Source: Chryseobacterium sp. RU37D (lineage in GTDB: Bacteria; Bacteroidota; Bacteroidia; Flavobacteriales; Weeksellaceae). Taken from it: a stretch of DNA of 64,000 nt. The notes below the pieces were generated by a model. That model was not told the origin of the DNA and made no database searches. It was given only the letters and a program-made list of their open reading frames with translations. The translations under genes were made by a program, and so were the position numbers. Where the stretch lies: the NCBI RefSeq assembly GCF_900156075.1, contig NZ_FTMM01000017.1:1-64000 (forward strand). Reading direction: 5' to 3'. Within the stretch, counting starts at the first letter, position 1. The number at the start of each line of letters is the position of its first letter. Shown piece after piece: positions 7,733 through 17,904 of this stretch.

Positions 7733-8491
7733 ATGAAAATAATAACATCTCCTGCCAAATTAATGAATGTAGAAAACTCAACAGACCTGTTGAAAGCGAC
7801 TACCCCTAAATTCATTGAAGAGGCAACATTCATACACTCTTATTTAAAACAAAAACCTCCCAAATATCTTTCTGAGCTGATGGAAATATCTACCAAGCTG
7901 GCAGATGAAAACTGGGAAAGAAATCAGAAATGGAAAGCAAAACCCACAGCAAAAGAGTCTGCCCCTGCTATGTTTGCCTTTGCAGGCGAGGTGTATAGAG
8001 GGCTAGATGTAAAAACATTGGATAAAAATGCTGTAGATTATTTACAAAAAAACTACAGAATGCTTTCCGGATTGTATGGTCTTTTGAAACCTTCAGACAG
8101 AGTGATGCTTTACAGGCTGGAGATGGGTCGTCCTTTCGAATTTGATGAATATAAGAATCTTTACGAATTTTGGAGAGAGAAAATTACGGAACAGTTAAAC
8201 TCAGAATTAAAAAAGAATGAAATTATTCTTAACCTCGCAAGCAACGAATATTTTAAAGTTGTAGATCGTAAAAAACTGAACCATAAAGTTATTGACTTTG
8301 ATTTTTATGAACAAAAAGAAGGAAAACTGAAAACTATCGTCGTTTACACAAAGCATGCACGAGGCATGGTGGTAAGATTTTGTGCTGAAAATAATGCAAA
8401 AACGCTGAATGACGTAAGGGCTTTCAATTATGAAGGCTACCTGATTGATGAGGAAAAATCTACAGATACAAAACTGGTTTTCATTAGGTAA
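7733..8491 (+). CDS. yaaA: Peroxide stress protein YaaA (DUF328)
   Basis: A 252-residue protein with the full-length YaaA pattern: N-terminal KIITSPAKLMN, central YRMLSGLYGLLKPSD and C-terminal VVYTKHARGMVVRF. In E. coli YaaA limits intracellular iron and DNA damage under hydrogen peroxide; it is cytoplasmic and DNA-binding. The stop codon is immediately followed by the prmC start, so the two are translated from one message; the upstream YciO gene is 43 bp away on the same strand. Confidence 0.95.
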   Translation: MKIITSPAKLMNVENSTDLLKATTPKFIEEATFIHSYLKQKPPKYLSELMEISTKLADENWERNQKWKAKPTAKESAPAMFAFAGEVYRGLDVKTLDKNAVDYLQKNYRMLSGLYGLLKPSDRVMLYRLEMGRPFEFDEYKNLYEFWREKITEQLNSELKKNEIILNLASNEYFKVVDRKKLNHKVIDFDFYEQKEGKLKTIVVYTKHARGMVVRFCAENNAKTLNDVRAFNYEGYLIDEEKSTDTKLVFIR

Positions 8492-9343
8492 ATGACAATT
8501 TTAGAATATAAAAAGCTCTTTAAGACAGAGCTTTCCAAACTATATACGGATTCGGAGACAAGTTTTTTGGCTTCGGTTTTTATAGAAAAAACAGTGGGAT
8601 TTGACAATTTTCAGCAAAGAAGATTTGCGGACCGGGAATTGCTGACAGAAGATGAAAATAACCTTCAAAAAATCATTTCTAAATTAAAAACCGGAAAGCC
8701 GTATCAGCAGATTCTGGGAGAAACGGACTTCTATGGAATGACTTTTTTTGTTAATGAAAATGTGCTGATTCCACGTCCTGAAACGGAAGAATTATTGGAA
8801 TTTGCCATTGACAAAGTTCAACGTCTATTGATTAATCTTGAAAACTTTAAAATATTGGATATTGGAACCGGAAGCGGAATTATTCCTTTAGTTTTAAAAA
8901 AGCATTTTCCACAGGCAGAAGTGACTTCTATTGATTTTTCTAAAAAAGCTTTAGAAGTAGCGAAAAAAAATTCCAATTTTCATCAACTTGAAATTAATTT
9001 TATTCATGCGGATTATCTTAATTTTGATCTGGATGAGAATTTTGATATTATCATCTCTAATCCTCCTTATATCTGCATTGAAGAAGAACATGAAATAGCC
9101 GATTCCGTCAAGGAATTTGAACCGAAAATGGCACTTTTTTCACCAACCTCAGACGCTTTAGTTTTTTATAGAAAAATTGCTGAAGACTCTGAAAAATTTT
9201 TAAATGAAAGTGGGTTGTTATTTTTAGAAATTAATCAAAAATTAGGCCCGGAAACTTTAGATCTGTATGTCAATAATTTTAAAGAAACCCTTTTAATAAA
9301 GGATTTATCGGAAAACGACCGCTTTATTTTTGGGCGAAAATAA
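8492..9343 (+). CDS. prmC: Release factor glutamine methyltransferase PrmC
   Basis: A 283-residue SAM-dependent methyltransferase that modifies the Gln of the GGQ motif in peptide release factors. The helical N-terminal domain is followed by IPRPETEELLEF (about 93-104), the SAM-binding DIGTGSG (123-129) and the catalytic NPPY (190-193), the signature of the N5-glutamine methyltransferases. The length is standard. It starts on the base after the yaaA stop, and the next gene follows after 5 bp, making a compact operon. Confidence 0.96.
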   Translation: MTILEYKKLFKTELSKLYTDSETSFLASVFIEKTVGFDNFQQRRFADRELLTEDENNLQKIISKLKTGKPYQQILGETDFYGMTFFVNENVLIPRPETEELLEFAIDKVQRLLINLENFKILDIGTGSGIIPLVLKKHFPQAEVTSIDFSKKALEVAKKNSNFHQLEINFIHADYLNFDLDENFDIIISNPPYICIEEEHEIADSVKEFEPKMALFSPTSDALVFYRKIAEDSEKFLNESGLLFLEINQKLGPETLDLYVNNFKETLLIKDLSENDRFIFGRK

Positions 9344-9348
9344 GTAGT

Positions 9349-9708
9349 ATGGAAATCAAAACACATCAAATCAACAATACAAAAATTGCAGAAATAATTT
9401 CTGAAAAAATGATCATCAATTCTACGCAGGATGGATTGGATCTTTTGGGAAATATCTATTATCAGGATTTTGATAAAGTTATTTTGAATGAGGAAAATAT
9501 CACTCCAGAATTTTTTGATTTAAAGACAAAAATTGCCGGTGAAATTCTTCAAAAATTTTCAAATTACCGCGTACGATTGGCTATTATTGGAGATTTAAAT
9601 AAATATGAAAGTAAAAGCATTAAAGATTTTATTTTTGAAAGCAATAAAACGAAGCACATTAATTTTGTTGAGAGCTTAGAAAAAGCGCTGGAAAAACTTT
9701 CGCAGTAA
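9349..9708 (+). CDS. DUF4180 domain-containing protein
   Basis: A 119-residue cytoplasmic protein of the DUF4180 family: the start (MEIKTHQINNTKIAEI), the central GLDLLGNIYYQDFDKVIL and the RVRLAIIGDLNKYESKSIKDFIFE segment fit this small, widespread but uncharacterised family. It is the last gene of the yciO-yaaA-prmC unit, 5 bp after prmC, and is followed by a strong bidirectional terminator. Function unknown. Confidence 0.85.
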   Translation: MEIKTHQINNTKIAEIISEKMIINSTQDGLDLLGNIYYQDFDKVILNEENITPEFFDLKTKIAGEILQKFSNYRVRLAIIGDLNKYESKSIKDFIFESNKTKHINFVESLEKALEKLSQ

Positions 9709-9710
9709 AT

Positions 9711-9739
9711 AAAAATCAGCAAATTATTTGCTGATTTTT
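9711..9739. terminator. Bidirectional terminator
   Basis: A perfect 13-bp hairpin (AAAAATCAGCAAA / TTTGCTGATTTTT) with a 3-base loop lies between convergent genes and has A/T tails on both sides. It can serve both the DUF4180 unit and the rhomboid/topoisomerase unit. Confidence 0.8.
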
Positions 9740-9749
9740 ATAACTATTT

Positions 9750-10403
9750 CTATCTTATTCTTTTCCTTACAAAAATTTCATAACCAAGATAAATCAAGGG
9801 AAGCGCCATAATTCCGATATATAAAGAATTAGCCATTGCAGCCTGCGGCTGATTTGCCACAGCATAAACTAAACCGAAAAACGCACCTCCCAAATGGGCG
9901 GCATGGCCGATATTGTCGTATTGTCTAGGACTCAGCATCATATAAACAGAATATCCGAAATATATTAATCCGAAAATATATCCCGGAATTGGAATTGGAA
10001 TAAAGAACATATAAATACCAATACTTGGATACAATGCTATCGAAGCAAATAAAATCCCGGAAACACCACCACTCGCACCAATTGCGGAATACCACGGCTG
10101 TCTCTGGTAAATAAATAATGAAAAGATATTTCCCAATAAAATTGATCCGAAATAAATAATCAAAAATCCTAAATTCCCAAATCCATGAATAACAACCGGA
10201 CCAAAAAAGTACAGCGTAAGCATATTAAAAACCAAATGAAAAATATCCGCATGCAGAAAGCCTGCAGAAAGCAATCTGACATATTCCTTTCTATTTAAAA
10301 TAGCTCCTACACTGAATTTGTATTTCTCAAAATTGCTGCTTCCGTTAGGTACTGCGAAGCTTATAATAGCAGTAATTATTATAACTAATATTAAAATATT
10401 CAT
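9750..10403 (-). CDS. Rhomboid family intramembrane serine protease
   Basis: A 217-residue membrane protein with about six hydrophobic segments. The catalytic Ser lies in GASGG (Ser about 111) and the catalytic His in AHLGG (His about 170). HADIFHLVFNML (about 51-62) is the conserved His/Asn region of the second helix. Rhomboids cut substrate helices within the membrane; the substrate is unknown. It is the last gene of the topoisomerase IV unit, 11 bp after parC. Confidence 0.93.
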   Translation of the reverse strand: MNILILVIIITAIISFAVPNGSSNFEKYKFSVGAILNRKEYVRLLSAGFLHADIFHLVFNMLTLYFFGPVVIHGFGNLGFLIIYFGSILLGNIFSLFIYQRQPWYSAIGASGGVSGILFASIALYPSIGIYMFFIPIPIPGYIFGLIYFGYSVYMMLSPRQYDNIGHAAHLGGAFFGLVYAVANQPQAAMANSLYIGIMALPLIYLGYEIFVRKRIR

Positions 10404-10414
10404 TTTCTCAACAT

Positions 10415-13000
10415 TTAATTTTCCTGATTTTCTTCACCCTGAAACAGATCACCAATCATGCCATCTTCGTCCATCCCGTTCATTGGCTCGGGATCTTCGT
10501 ATATTTCAGGCTCCTCTTCTTCAGGTTCGGGGACTGTAATATTGATGGTTTTTACCTTAAATTTTGTAAACTGATTCCCGATTGCCTTAATCCCTTTTAC
10601 CGCAATAAATTCATCAATATTAATGGTTTCTGTGTCTCTTTCTTTGCCTTTATCTTTCGCAAAAATGATTTCGGCAGTTGCGTTATTGGCAACGATTACA
10701 TTTTCGATAAATGATTTCGGGTGTTCCGAAGGCATGAAAGTCTGTAAATTTGGTGTATTTTCAAACAAGAATCTTTTAATGAAATAAATGTCTTTTTCTC
10801 CGTCAAAATAGATACAGGTCACGGGCTGGTTCGGCCTCCACTTTTCAAGGACTAAATATTCATCGTCAAAACGGTTTCCAAGATCGAAAGAAACAAGCTT
10901 TGCTTCACCGTTTGTATTGATTGTTAATATTCTATCATCTCCTTTAAAGCTTCCGAGCAATGTCCCTCTTGCATCAGCATTCAGCCTTCTTACGGTATCA
11001 TCAAACCAGATTCTTCTCGGAGCCAAGGTAGAAACGCCTTCTTCTTTTAAATCTACCTTCTTAACGGAATATTTTGTGACAAGATTTCCTTTTGAATCAC
11101 GGCCTTTAATGGCCAGTTCAGAAAAGTCAATATCCATTTTATTTTTTCTGATTCTTGGGTTTGGCTTTAAAAGTACCGTTACTGTTTCCGCTTCACCATT
11201 AGAATTTGCAGAGAAATACAGTACCTCCGAACCTTTTTTATCTGATGCCAAGGGATAATCCGTGTTCCGGGTAACACCGGTTACAGAGAAACGTTTCATG
11301 TAGTAAGGGCCTTCCCTTCCTTCGCGGTAGATCATATTGTAAACCGTCCGCTTATCGTTTTTCTTCCAGATGGCAACATGCAGAATATCTTTTCCGATGA
11401 AGGTTTTTGCCTCCACTTTTACTACTTTCATACTTCCGTCTTTTCTGAACGTAATAATGTCGTCAATATCCGAACAGTCAAATAAATATTGATCTTTTCT
11501 TAAAGAAGTTCCTATGAAACCTTCTTCAAAATTGGCATAGAATTTCTCATTGGCCACCGCCACTTTTGTCGCATCAATCGTATCAAAAATCCTAAGCTCG
11601 GTCTTTCTCTGCCTGTCTTTCCCGTATTTTTTCTGAATGTTTAAAAAATAATCCACTGCATACTGGATAAGGTTTTCCAGATGGTGCTTCACCTGCTCTA
11701 TTTTACCTTCCAGCGCAGCAATATTTTCTTTAAATTTATCTAAATCGAATCTTGAAATTCTCTTGATCCTGATTTCGGTTAATTTTAAAATATCTTCTTC
11801 CGTTACGGCTCTTAGAAGATGACCGGTGTGTGGTTTTAAGCCTTTATCTATGGTTTTTAATACATCTTCCCAGGTTTTCACCTCTTCGATATCGTGGTAA
11901 ATCCTGTTTTCGATGAAAATCCTTTCCAATGAAGAAAAATGCCAGCTTTCCTGCAATTCATGAAGCTCAATTTCAAGCTCTTTTTTAAGCAAAGAAACCG
12001 TGTGATCCGTATTCATTTTAAGAATCTCGGAAACACTCATGAACATAGGCTTGTCACCAACAATTACACAGGCATTGGGTGAAATGGTAACCTGGCAGTC
12101 TGTAAATGCATAAAGCGCATCAATCGTTTTATCAGGCGAAACATCATTATGAAGATGAATCAAAATTTCAACTTTATCTGAAGTATTATCTTCAATTTTT
12201 TTGATCTTAATTTTACCTTTTTCATTGGCTTTTAAGATCGAATCGATCAGATCACTCGTTGTTTTGGAATAAGGAAGCTCGGAAATGACCAGAGTATGTT
12301 TATCCACGGGTGAAATTTTCGCTCTGGCTCTCACTTTTCCTCCTCTGTGGCCATCATTATATTCTGAAACATCGAGATAGCCGGCCGTAAGAAAATCAGG
12401 AAAAATTTCAATTTTTTTCCCTTTCAGATATGCTACGGAAGCATTAATTAATTCATTAAAATTATGCGGAAGTATTTTTGTGGAAAGCCCCACTCCAATC
12501 CCTTCAACACCCTGCGCCAAAAGCAACGGAAATTTTACAGGAAGATCTATTGGTTCGTTATTTCTGCCGTCATAAGATTTTGCCCATTCTGTAGTTTTCG
12601 GGTTGAAAACCACTTCCAGCGCAAAAGGAGTCAACCTTGCTTCAATATATCTTGCCGCTGCTGCAGAATCTCCTGTATAAATATTCCCCCAGTTTCCCTG
12701 AGTATCAATTAATAGTTCCTTCTGCCCTATTCCCACCATTGCATCGGTAATGGAAGCATCACCGTGAGGATGATATTTCATGGTATTTCCTACAATGTTG
12801 GCAACTTTATTGTACCGTCCGTCTTCCAGCTCCCGCATGGAATGCATGATTCTTCTCTGGACAGGCTTAAAACCATCATATATCGATGGTATGGCCCTAT
12901 CTAAAATAACGTAAGAAGCATAATCCAGAAACCAGTCTTTGTATAGCCCGGAAACTTTTTTCAAGCTTTCACCTTCATGCGAGTATTCTTCTGTCATCAT
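10415..13000 (-). CDS. parC: DNA topoisomerase IV subunit A
   Basis: An 861-residue type IIA topoisomerase A subunit that cuts and rejoins DNA to decatenate chromosomes. N-terminal elements DGFKPVQRRI and KYHPHGDASI precede the active-site Tyr (about 118, in AAARYIEARL). A long coiled-coil and gate region follows, with the C-terminal DNA-wrapping domain from about residue 500. The tail is acidic (PEPEEEEPEI region). It starts 8 bp after a small membrane-protein gene that separates it from parE. Assignment as ParC and not GyrA rests on the parE neighbour. Confidence 0.95.
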   Translation of the reverse strand: MMTEEYSHEGESLKKVSGLYKDWFLDYASYVILDRAIPSIYDGFKPVQRRIMHSMRELEDGRYNKVANIVGNTMKYHPHGDASITDAMVGIGQKELLIDTQGNWGNIYTGDSAAAARYIEARLTPFALEVVFNPKTTEWAKSYDGRNNEPIDLPVKFPLLLAQGVEGIGVGLSTKILPHNFNELINASVAYLKGKKIEIFPDFLTAGYLDVSEYNDGHRGGKVRARAKISPVDKHTLVISELPYSKTTSDLIDSILKANEKGKIKIKKIEDNTSDKVEILIHLHNDVSPDKTIDALYAFTDCQVTISPNACVIVGDKPMFMSVSEILKMNTDHTVSLLKKELEIELHELQESWHFSSLERIFIENRIYHDIEEVKTWEDVLKTIDKGLKPHTGHLLRAVTEEDILKLTEIRIKRISRFDLDKFKENIAALEGKIEQVKHHLENLIQYAVDYFLNIQKKYGKDRQRKTELRIFDTIDATKVAVANEKFYANFEEGFIGTSLRKDQYLFDCSDIDDIITFRKDGSMKVVKVEAKTFIGKDILHVAIWKKNDKRTVYNMIYREGREGPYYMKRFSVTGVTRNTDYPLASDKKGSEVLYFSANSNGEAETVTVLLKPNPRIRKNKMDIDFSELAIKGRDSKGNLVTKYSVKKVDLKEEGVSTLAPRRIWFDDTVRRLNADARGTLLGSFKGDDRILTINTNGEAKLVSFDLGNRFDDEYLVLEKWRPNQPVTCIYFDGEKDIYFIKRFLFENTPNLQTFMPSEHPKSFIENVIVANNATAEIIFAKDKGKERDTETINIDEFIAVKGIKAIGNQFTKFKVKTINITVPEPEEEEPEIYEDPEPMNGMDEDGMIGDLFQGEENQEN

Positions 13001-13008
13001 CTATTATA

Positions 13009-13485
13009 TTAACTCTTTTTCTCGTTATTAGTTTTTATGACTTTACTTAAAGAGAATTTTAAATCATTAATTTCTTTTCTTGTTAAATACGAAATCTCAT
13101 ATTTCAATATGGTTGATCCGCTGTTTTTACTGGAAATTGTAATATATAGTCTTTTTACAAAGAAAAGATCAATCACTTCATAGCTTAAAAGCTTATATTT
13201 CGGAAACTCATCACTCAACGGTTTGTCTAAAAAAGGAATAATATTCCGATTTTTAAAATGGAGTGCTTCCCCATCGCTGTCATACTCAAAAATCTGCCTA
13301 CCATTGAAGTAAAAAAGCAATACCAAAACCATAGGAATAATGATCAAAAATAAACTTTCCCATCCTAAAATATTAAATCTGTATTCTTCTAAAAAATAAG
13401 CTCCAATTCCCGCTATCAGGAAAAATATCAGAAGAGTGTTTACGAAATTGTAAACTGAGCTTTTGTTACGGTTACTTAATCTCAT
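13009..13485 (-). CDS. Hypothetical membrane protein between parE and parC
   Basis: A 158-residue protein I do not recognise. Two hydrophobic segments (about residues 13-31 and 39-60) are followed by a soluble domain of alternating strands, resembling small PH-like membrane-anchored proteins. It is sandwiched between parE (40 bp upstream) and parC (8 bp downstream) on the same strand, so it is transcribed with topoisomerase IV. No catalytic motif is visible. Confidence 0.8.
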   Translation of the reverse strand: MRLSNRNKSSVYNFVNTLLIFFLIAGIGAYFLEEYRFNILGWESLFLIIIPMVLVLLFYFNGRQIFEYDSDGEALHFKNRNIIPFLDKPLSDEFPKYKLLSYEVIDLFFVKRLYITISSKNSGSTILKYEISYLTRKEINDLKFSLSKVIKTNNEKKS

Positions 13486-13525
13486 TTTGTTTCAAATATT
13501 TGCGTTTTTAATCTATACGTTCTAA

Positions 13526-15415
13526 TTAATTCTCATTTATGGCTTTACTTAATAATTCTTTTTTATCTATATCCGGATCTTCAACTACAAGATTTTCAAG
13601 GATAAAAATTTGTCTGTCCGGAGTATTTTTCCCCATATAAAACTCCAACAGCTGATCTATCGTTTGATCTTTTCCCACTACTACAGGCTCCAGTCTGATA
13701 TCTTTTCCGATAAAATGCTTAAACTCATCCGGAGAGATTTCTCCTAACCCTTTGAATCTTGTGATTTCCGGATTCTTTCCCAACTCATTAAGTGCTTTAA
13801 TTCTTTCCTGCTCAGAATAACAGTATCTCGTCTCTTTTTTGTTTCTCACCCTGAATAGTGGGGTTTGAAGGATATAGAGATGTCCATTTTTAATTAAATC
13901 AGGAAAAAACTGCAGGAAGAATGTGATCATCAGCAGCCTGATATGCATCCCGTCTACATCGGCATCCGTCGCAATAATAACCTGATTGTACCTGAGGTCT
14001 TCCAAACTTTCTTCGATGTTCAGTGCCGCCTGAAGAAGATTAAATTCCTCATTTTCATATACCACTTTCTTGGTTAATCCATAACAGTTCAAAGGTTTAC
14101 CTTTCAAAGAAAATACGGCCTGCGTTTCCACATCTCTGGATTTTGTGATGGATCCGGATGCAGAATCTCCCTCTGTAATAAATATCTGGGTTTCCCCTTT
14201 TCTTTCATTTTTCTGGTCGTTGTAATGCTGTCTGCAGTCGCGAAGTTTTTTGTTGTGAAGTGAAACCTTTTTAGCTCTTTCCCTAGCCAGTTTCTGGATT
14301 CCCGAAAGTTCTTTTCTTTCCCTCTCGGAAATCAATATTTTTCTTTGAATAGCTTCTGCAACTTCAGGATTTTTATGTAAGAAATTATCTAATTTACTTT
14401 TTAAAAAGTCAATGATAAAAGTCCTTACCGTGGGACCGTTTGGCCCGATATCATTTGATCCTAATTTTGTTTTGGTCTGAGATTCAAAAACAGGCTCTTC
14501 CACATTAATGGAAACAGCAGCAACTATTGATTTCCTGACATCAGAGGCATCAAAATTTTTATTAAAAAATTCACGGATCGTCTTTACATATGCTTCACGG
14601 AAGGCATTCAAATGAGTTCCACCCTGTGTAGTATTCTGACCGTTTACGAATGAAAAATAAGTCTCTGTCTGAGATTTGTCAGTATGCGTAATCGCAACTT
14701 CGATGTCATTATCTTTAAGATGGACGATAGGATATAAAGTTTCATTTTCAAGCTCTTCTTCCAGCAAATCCTTAAGTCCGTTTTCAGAGTAGAAGGTTTC
14801 TCCGTTGAACAGAATTTTCAATCCCGGATTCAGATAAGCATAATTACGGAGCATTCTTTCGATATACTCTTTTCTGAATTTAAAATGAAGGAAAATTTCC
14901 CCATCCGGAATAAAAGAGATTTCCGTACCGTTTCTGTCAGAAGTATCCTTTTCATCAAAATTTTCTTTGATGAGGCCTCTTGAAAATTCGGCCATTTTCA
15001 TTTTCCCATCACGGAATGAGCGAACCCGGAAATAATCTGACAGGGCATTTACGGCTTTTGTACCGACCCCATTCAATCCTACGGATTTTTTGAACGCTTT
15101 ACTGTCATATTTCCCTCCGGTATTCATTTTGGAAACAGCATCAACTACTTTTCCAAGCGGAATACCACGTCCAAAGTCACGAATGGTAACCTTACCATCA
15201 TCAAGCTTAATTTCAATTCTTTTTCCTGCTTTCATTCTGAACTCATCAATAGAGTTGTCGAGGATTTCCTTAAGCAGGATATAAATACCATCATCAGCAG
15301 ACGAGCCATCTCCCAGCTTCCCGATGTACATTCCGGGACGCAGACGGATATGCTCCTGCCAGTCGAGGGTTCTTATATTATCTTCGGAATAGATTGGATT
15401 TATTTCTTGCGACAT
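13526..15415 (-). CDS. parE: DNA topoisomerase IV subunit B
   Basis: A 629-residue GHKL ATPase subunit. The ATP-binding elements [17 protein letters not shown] and [10 protein letters not shown] appear in the first 85 residues, followed by [15 protein letters not shown]. The TOPRIM domain has EGDSASG (about residue 417) and DADVDGMHI. The C-terminal RFKGLGE motif is present. It heads a four-gene minus-strand unit (parE, membrane protein, parC, rhomboid). A TATTTTTG box lies about 20 bp before the start codon. Confidence 0.96.
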   Translation of the reverse strand: MSQEINPIYSEDNIRTLDWQEHIRLRPGMYIGKLGDGSSADDGIYILLKEILDNSIDEFRMKAGKRIEIKLDDGKVTIRDFGRGIPLGKVVDAVSKMNTGGKYDSKAFKKSVGLNGVGTKAVNALSDYFRVRSFRDGKMKMAEFSRGLIKENFDEKDTSDRNGTEISFIPDGEIFLHFKFRKEYIERMLRNYAYLNPGLKILFNGETFYSENGLKDLLEEELENETLYPIVHLKDNDIEVAITHTDKSQTETYFSFVNGQNTTQGGTHLNAFREAYVKTIREFFNKNFDASDVRKSIVAAVSINVEEPVFESQTKTKLGSNDIGPNGPTVRTFIIDFLKSKLDNFLHKNPEVAEAIQRKILISERERKELSGIQKLARERAKKVSLHNKKLRDCRQHYNDQKNERKGETQIFITEGDSASGSITKSRDVETQAVFSLKGKPLNCYGLTKKVVYENEEFNLLQAALNIEESLEDLRYNQVIIATDADVDGMHIRLLMITFFLQFFPDLIKNGHLYILQTPLFRVRNKKETRYCYSEQERIKALNELGKNPEITRFKGLGEISPDEFKHFIGKDIRLEPVVVGKDQTIDQLLEFYMGKNTPDRQIFILENLVVEDPDIDKKELLSKAINEN

Positions 15416-15618
15416 ATGTATTTACATCAAACATACAAAAATACGAAATTGCCCAAGATTATCCGAATATTTTGGTATTTTTTTTATCAACAATTATCCT
15501 TAATCATTAGATTATTTTTAATAAAACTTACATTATTCAATACTAAGTGAAAAACAATGTCCCTTTTATTATGCTTTTCTAAATTCGTGATATCCCTGTG
15601 GTAGTCTCGTTTGAAAAA

Positions 15619-15648
15619 CAAAAATGATTGCCTTTTTGTAAGGCAACC
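15619..15648 (-). terminator. Terminator after the AIM24 gene
   Basis: GGTTGCCTT pairs with AAGGCAATC on the minus strand with T-rich sequence after it, 34 bp past the stop codon of the AIM24 family gene. Confidence 0.6.
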
Positions 15649-15681
15649 ATTCTCACTTTATTAGTTCAAGCTTTTTAATTT

Positions 15682-16470
15682 TCAGAACCCATCACCATCC
15701 AAGATGTTTCCTAGCCCACCTAGGACACTTCCCTGCTCCTTACTTTTTGTAGTTCCGTATTGTAAAATCCTGCTGGCTAATCTTGAAATCGGAAGTGTCT
15801 GAATCCAAACCTTGCCTGGCCCTTTCAGCTGTGCAAAAAACAATCCTTCGCCACCGAAAATGGTATTTTTAATTCCGCGTACAAACTGAATATCATAATC
15901 CACTGTATGGGTAAAACCGACAATACATCCCGTATCAATCTTCAAAATCTCTCCCGACTGAAGATCTTTTTCAATAACATGGCCTCCACTGTGAACGAAA
16001 GTCATACCGTCGCCTTCGAGCTTCTGCATAATAAAGCCTTCACCGCCAAATAATCCTGTTCCAAGCTTTTTCTGAAACTCTATACCTACATTCACACCTT
16101 TTGCGGCACACAGAAAACTATCTTTCTGACATATGATCTTTCCGCCCAGCTTACTCAGGTCAAAAGGAATGATTTTTCCCGTGTACGGTGCAGCGAAAGT
16201 TACCTGTCTTTTCTGCGAAGTGGTGTTTGTAAATACTGTCATGAAAAGATTTTCGCCTGTGAGTATTCTTTTTCCTGCAGAGAATAATTTTCCCATCAGT
16301 CCTTTTTCAGTTCCATCTCCGAATAATGTTTCCATCTGAATTCCTTCTGTCATCATCATAAAGCTTCCCGGCTCGGCAATTACGCTTTCTTTAGGATCCA
16401 ACTCAATTTCCACACATTGCATTTCTTCTCCGTGAATCTTATAATCTAATTCATCGTTAAACATTTCCAA
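15682..16470 (-). CDS. AIM24 / TIGR00266 family protein
   Basis: A 262-residue protein of the AIM24 beta-helix family. It has the typical Gly-rich phrases PGSFMMMTEGI, GLFGGEGFIMQKLEG and FGGEGLFFAQLKGPG. Bacterial members are uncharacterised; the yeast relative is mitochondrial. The C-terminus is Gly-rich (SVLGGLGNILDGDG). It stands alone on the minus strand between parE and a divergent aminotransferase. Confidence 0.92.
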   Translation of the reverse strand: MEMFNDELDYKIHGEEMQCVEIELDPKESVIAEPGSFMMMTEGIQMETLFGDGTEKGLMGKLFSAGKRILTGENLFMTVFTNTTSQKRQVTFAAPYTGKIIPFDLSKLGGKIICQKDSFLCAAKGVNVGIEFQKKLGTGLFGGEGFIMQKLEGDGMTFVHSGGHVIEKDLQSGEILKIDTGCIVGFTHTVDYDIQFVRGIKNTIFGGEGLFFAQLKGPGKVWIQTLPISRLASRILQYGTTKSKEQGSVLGGLGNILDGDGF

Positions 16471-16561
16471 ATAATTAAAAGTTATTGCTGCAATATTAAG
16501 ATTTTTTAGCCTTCATTTTAAAAAAATAAATTAAATTCGATACAATTAAAATTTTTCTTTA

Positions 16562-17710
16562 ATGATAAAACTTCCTTTATCTAAGCTTTGTAATGTAGGC
16601 ACCACCATTTTCAGCCAAATGACACAGCTGGCCAATGAAAACGAAGCGATCAATCTTTCGCAGGGTTTTCCTGATTTTATGCCTGATCCTGAGCTTCTGA
16701 ATTATGTTGACAGATTCATTAAAGAGGGTTTCAATCAATACGCTCCTATGGGCGGAATGATGAGATTAAAAGAAGAAATTGCAAAAAAGATTGAAAATTC
16801 TCATAAGTCTGTTTATCACCCTGATACTGAAATAACCATTACAGCCGGCGGAACACAAGCTATTTTCACCACCATTGCCACTTTCATTAAAAAAGACGAC
16901 GAAGTCATTATCTTTGAGCCTGCCTACGACTGCTATGAGCCTACTGTAGAGCTTTTCGGGGGAGTGGTAAAAAGGTTTGAAATGAATGCTCCCGATTTTG
17001 AAATCGACTGGAATATGGTAAAAAATCTAGTTTCCGACAAAACAAAAATGATTATTTTAAATAATCCCAATAACCCTTCAGGAAAAATTTTAAAGGAAAA
17101 TGATATTCAGGAATTGATAAAAATAGTAGAAGGAACTTCCATCCTTATTTTAAGCGATGAAGTCTATGAAAATATTGTTTTTGATGGTAAGCAGCATTTG
17201 AGCATCTGCAAGTATCCCGAGCTGAAAAAAAGAAGTCTTTTAGTGGCATCTTTCGGGAAATTGTTCCACATTACGGGCTGGAAAGTGGGATATTGTGCAG
17301 CTCCAAAAGCTTTAACAGACGAATTCAGAAAAATCCATCAGTTTAATGTTTTTTCAGTAAATACACCAATTCAGCTTGCTTTGGCAGAATACATGAAAAA
17401 TCCTGATCATTACGATCAGCTAAATCAGTTTTTCCAGGAAAAAAGAGATTTTTTGAGAAAGGGCTTAGCAACAACCTCTTTTGAATTGCTGGATTGTGAA
17501 GGAACTTATTTCCAGGCTTTGAAATATGATAAGGTTTCAGATAAAAATGATTTTGACTTCGCCAGAGAGCTGACAATCAATTACAAGGTGGCAAGCGTTC
17601 CGTTTTCTTCTTTTTATAAAAATAAACTGAATGATAATGTAATTCGTTTGTGTTTTGCAAAAAAGCAGGAAACACTGGAAAGGGCAATTGAGAATTTGGC
17701 TAAATTGTAA
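16562..17710 (+). CDS. Methionine/aromatic aminotransferase (class I/II, PLP)
   Basis: A 382-residue fold-type I aminotransferase. It has INLSQGFPDF near residue 30, NQYAPMGGMMRL, the NNPNNPSGK motif (about 167-175) and the PLP-binding Lys (about 233) in SFGKLFHITGWK. The C-terminal Arg-containing NVIRLCFAK binds the substrate carboxylate. It is closest in pattern to the YbdL/KAT group that transaminates methionine and aromatic amino acids with 2-oxo acids. It is a single gene divergent from AIM24 and followed by a terminator. Confidence 0.9.
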   Translation: MIKLPLSKLCNVGTTIFSQMTQLANENEAINLSQGFPDFMPDPELLNYVDRFIKEGFNQYAPMGGMMRLKEEIAKKIENSHKSVYHPDTEITITAGGTQAIFTTIATFIKKDDEVIIFEPAYDCYEPTVELFGGVVKRFEMNAPDFEIDWNMVKNLVSDKTKMIILNNPNNPSGKILKENDIQELIKIVEGTSILILSDEVYENIVFDGKQHLSICKYPELKKRSLLVASFGKLFHITGWKVGYCAAPKALTDEFRKIHQFNVFSVNTPIQLALAEYMKNPDHYDQLNQFFQEKRDFLRKGLATTSFELLDCEGTYFQALKYDKVSDKNDFDFARELTINYKVASVPFSSFYKNKLNDNVIRLCFAKKQETLERAIENLAKL

Positions 17711-17733
17711 TTTTTATACTTAAATTTAATTTC

Positions 17734-17766
17734 TCGCGGATTTAGCAGACTACGCAGATTTCTTTA
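17734..17766. repeat. Candidate dispersed intergenic repeat
   Basis: A short stretch of near-repeated units of the form CGCGGATTTAG, CAGACTAC, GCAGATTTC lies between convergent genes. It resembles cgcagattta-type intergenic repeats I associate with flavobacterial genomes. Only one copy is seen in this window. Confidence 0.35.
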
Positions 17767-17807
17767 ATTAAAAACAGGCTTAATGCTAGATATGGGAGTG
17801 AAAAAAT

Positions 17808-17847
17808 AAAAACTGGTGGTTTAGAGAACCTCAGCCACCAGTTTTTT
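17808..17847. terminator. Bidirectional terminator between convergent genes
   Basis: AAACTGGTGG pairs with CCACCAGTTT around a 15-base loop, with T runs on both strands. It serves the aminotransferase gene (plus) and the SDR gene (minus). Confidence 0.75.
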
Positions 17848-17904
17848 ATATAATTGCTCTTTAGCCTCATAGTGATTTACGCTTCGAAATCACGTAATTA
17901 TATA

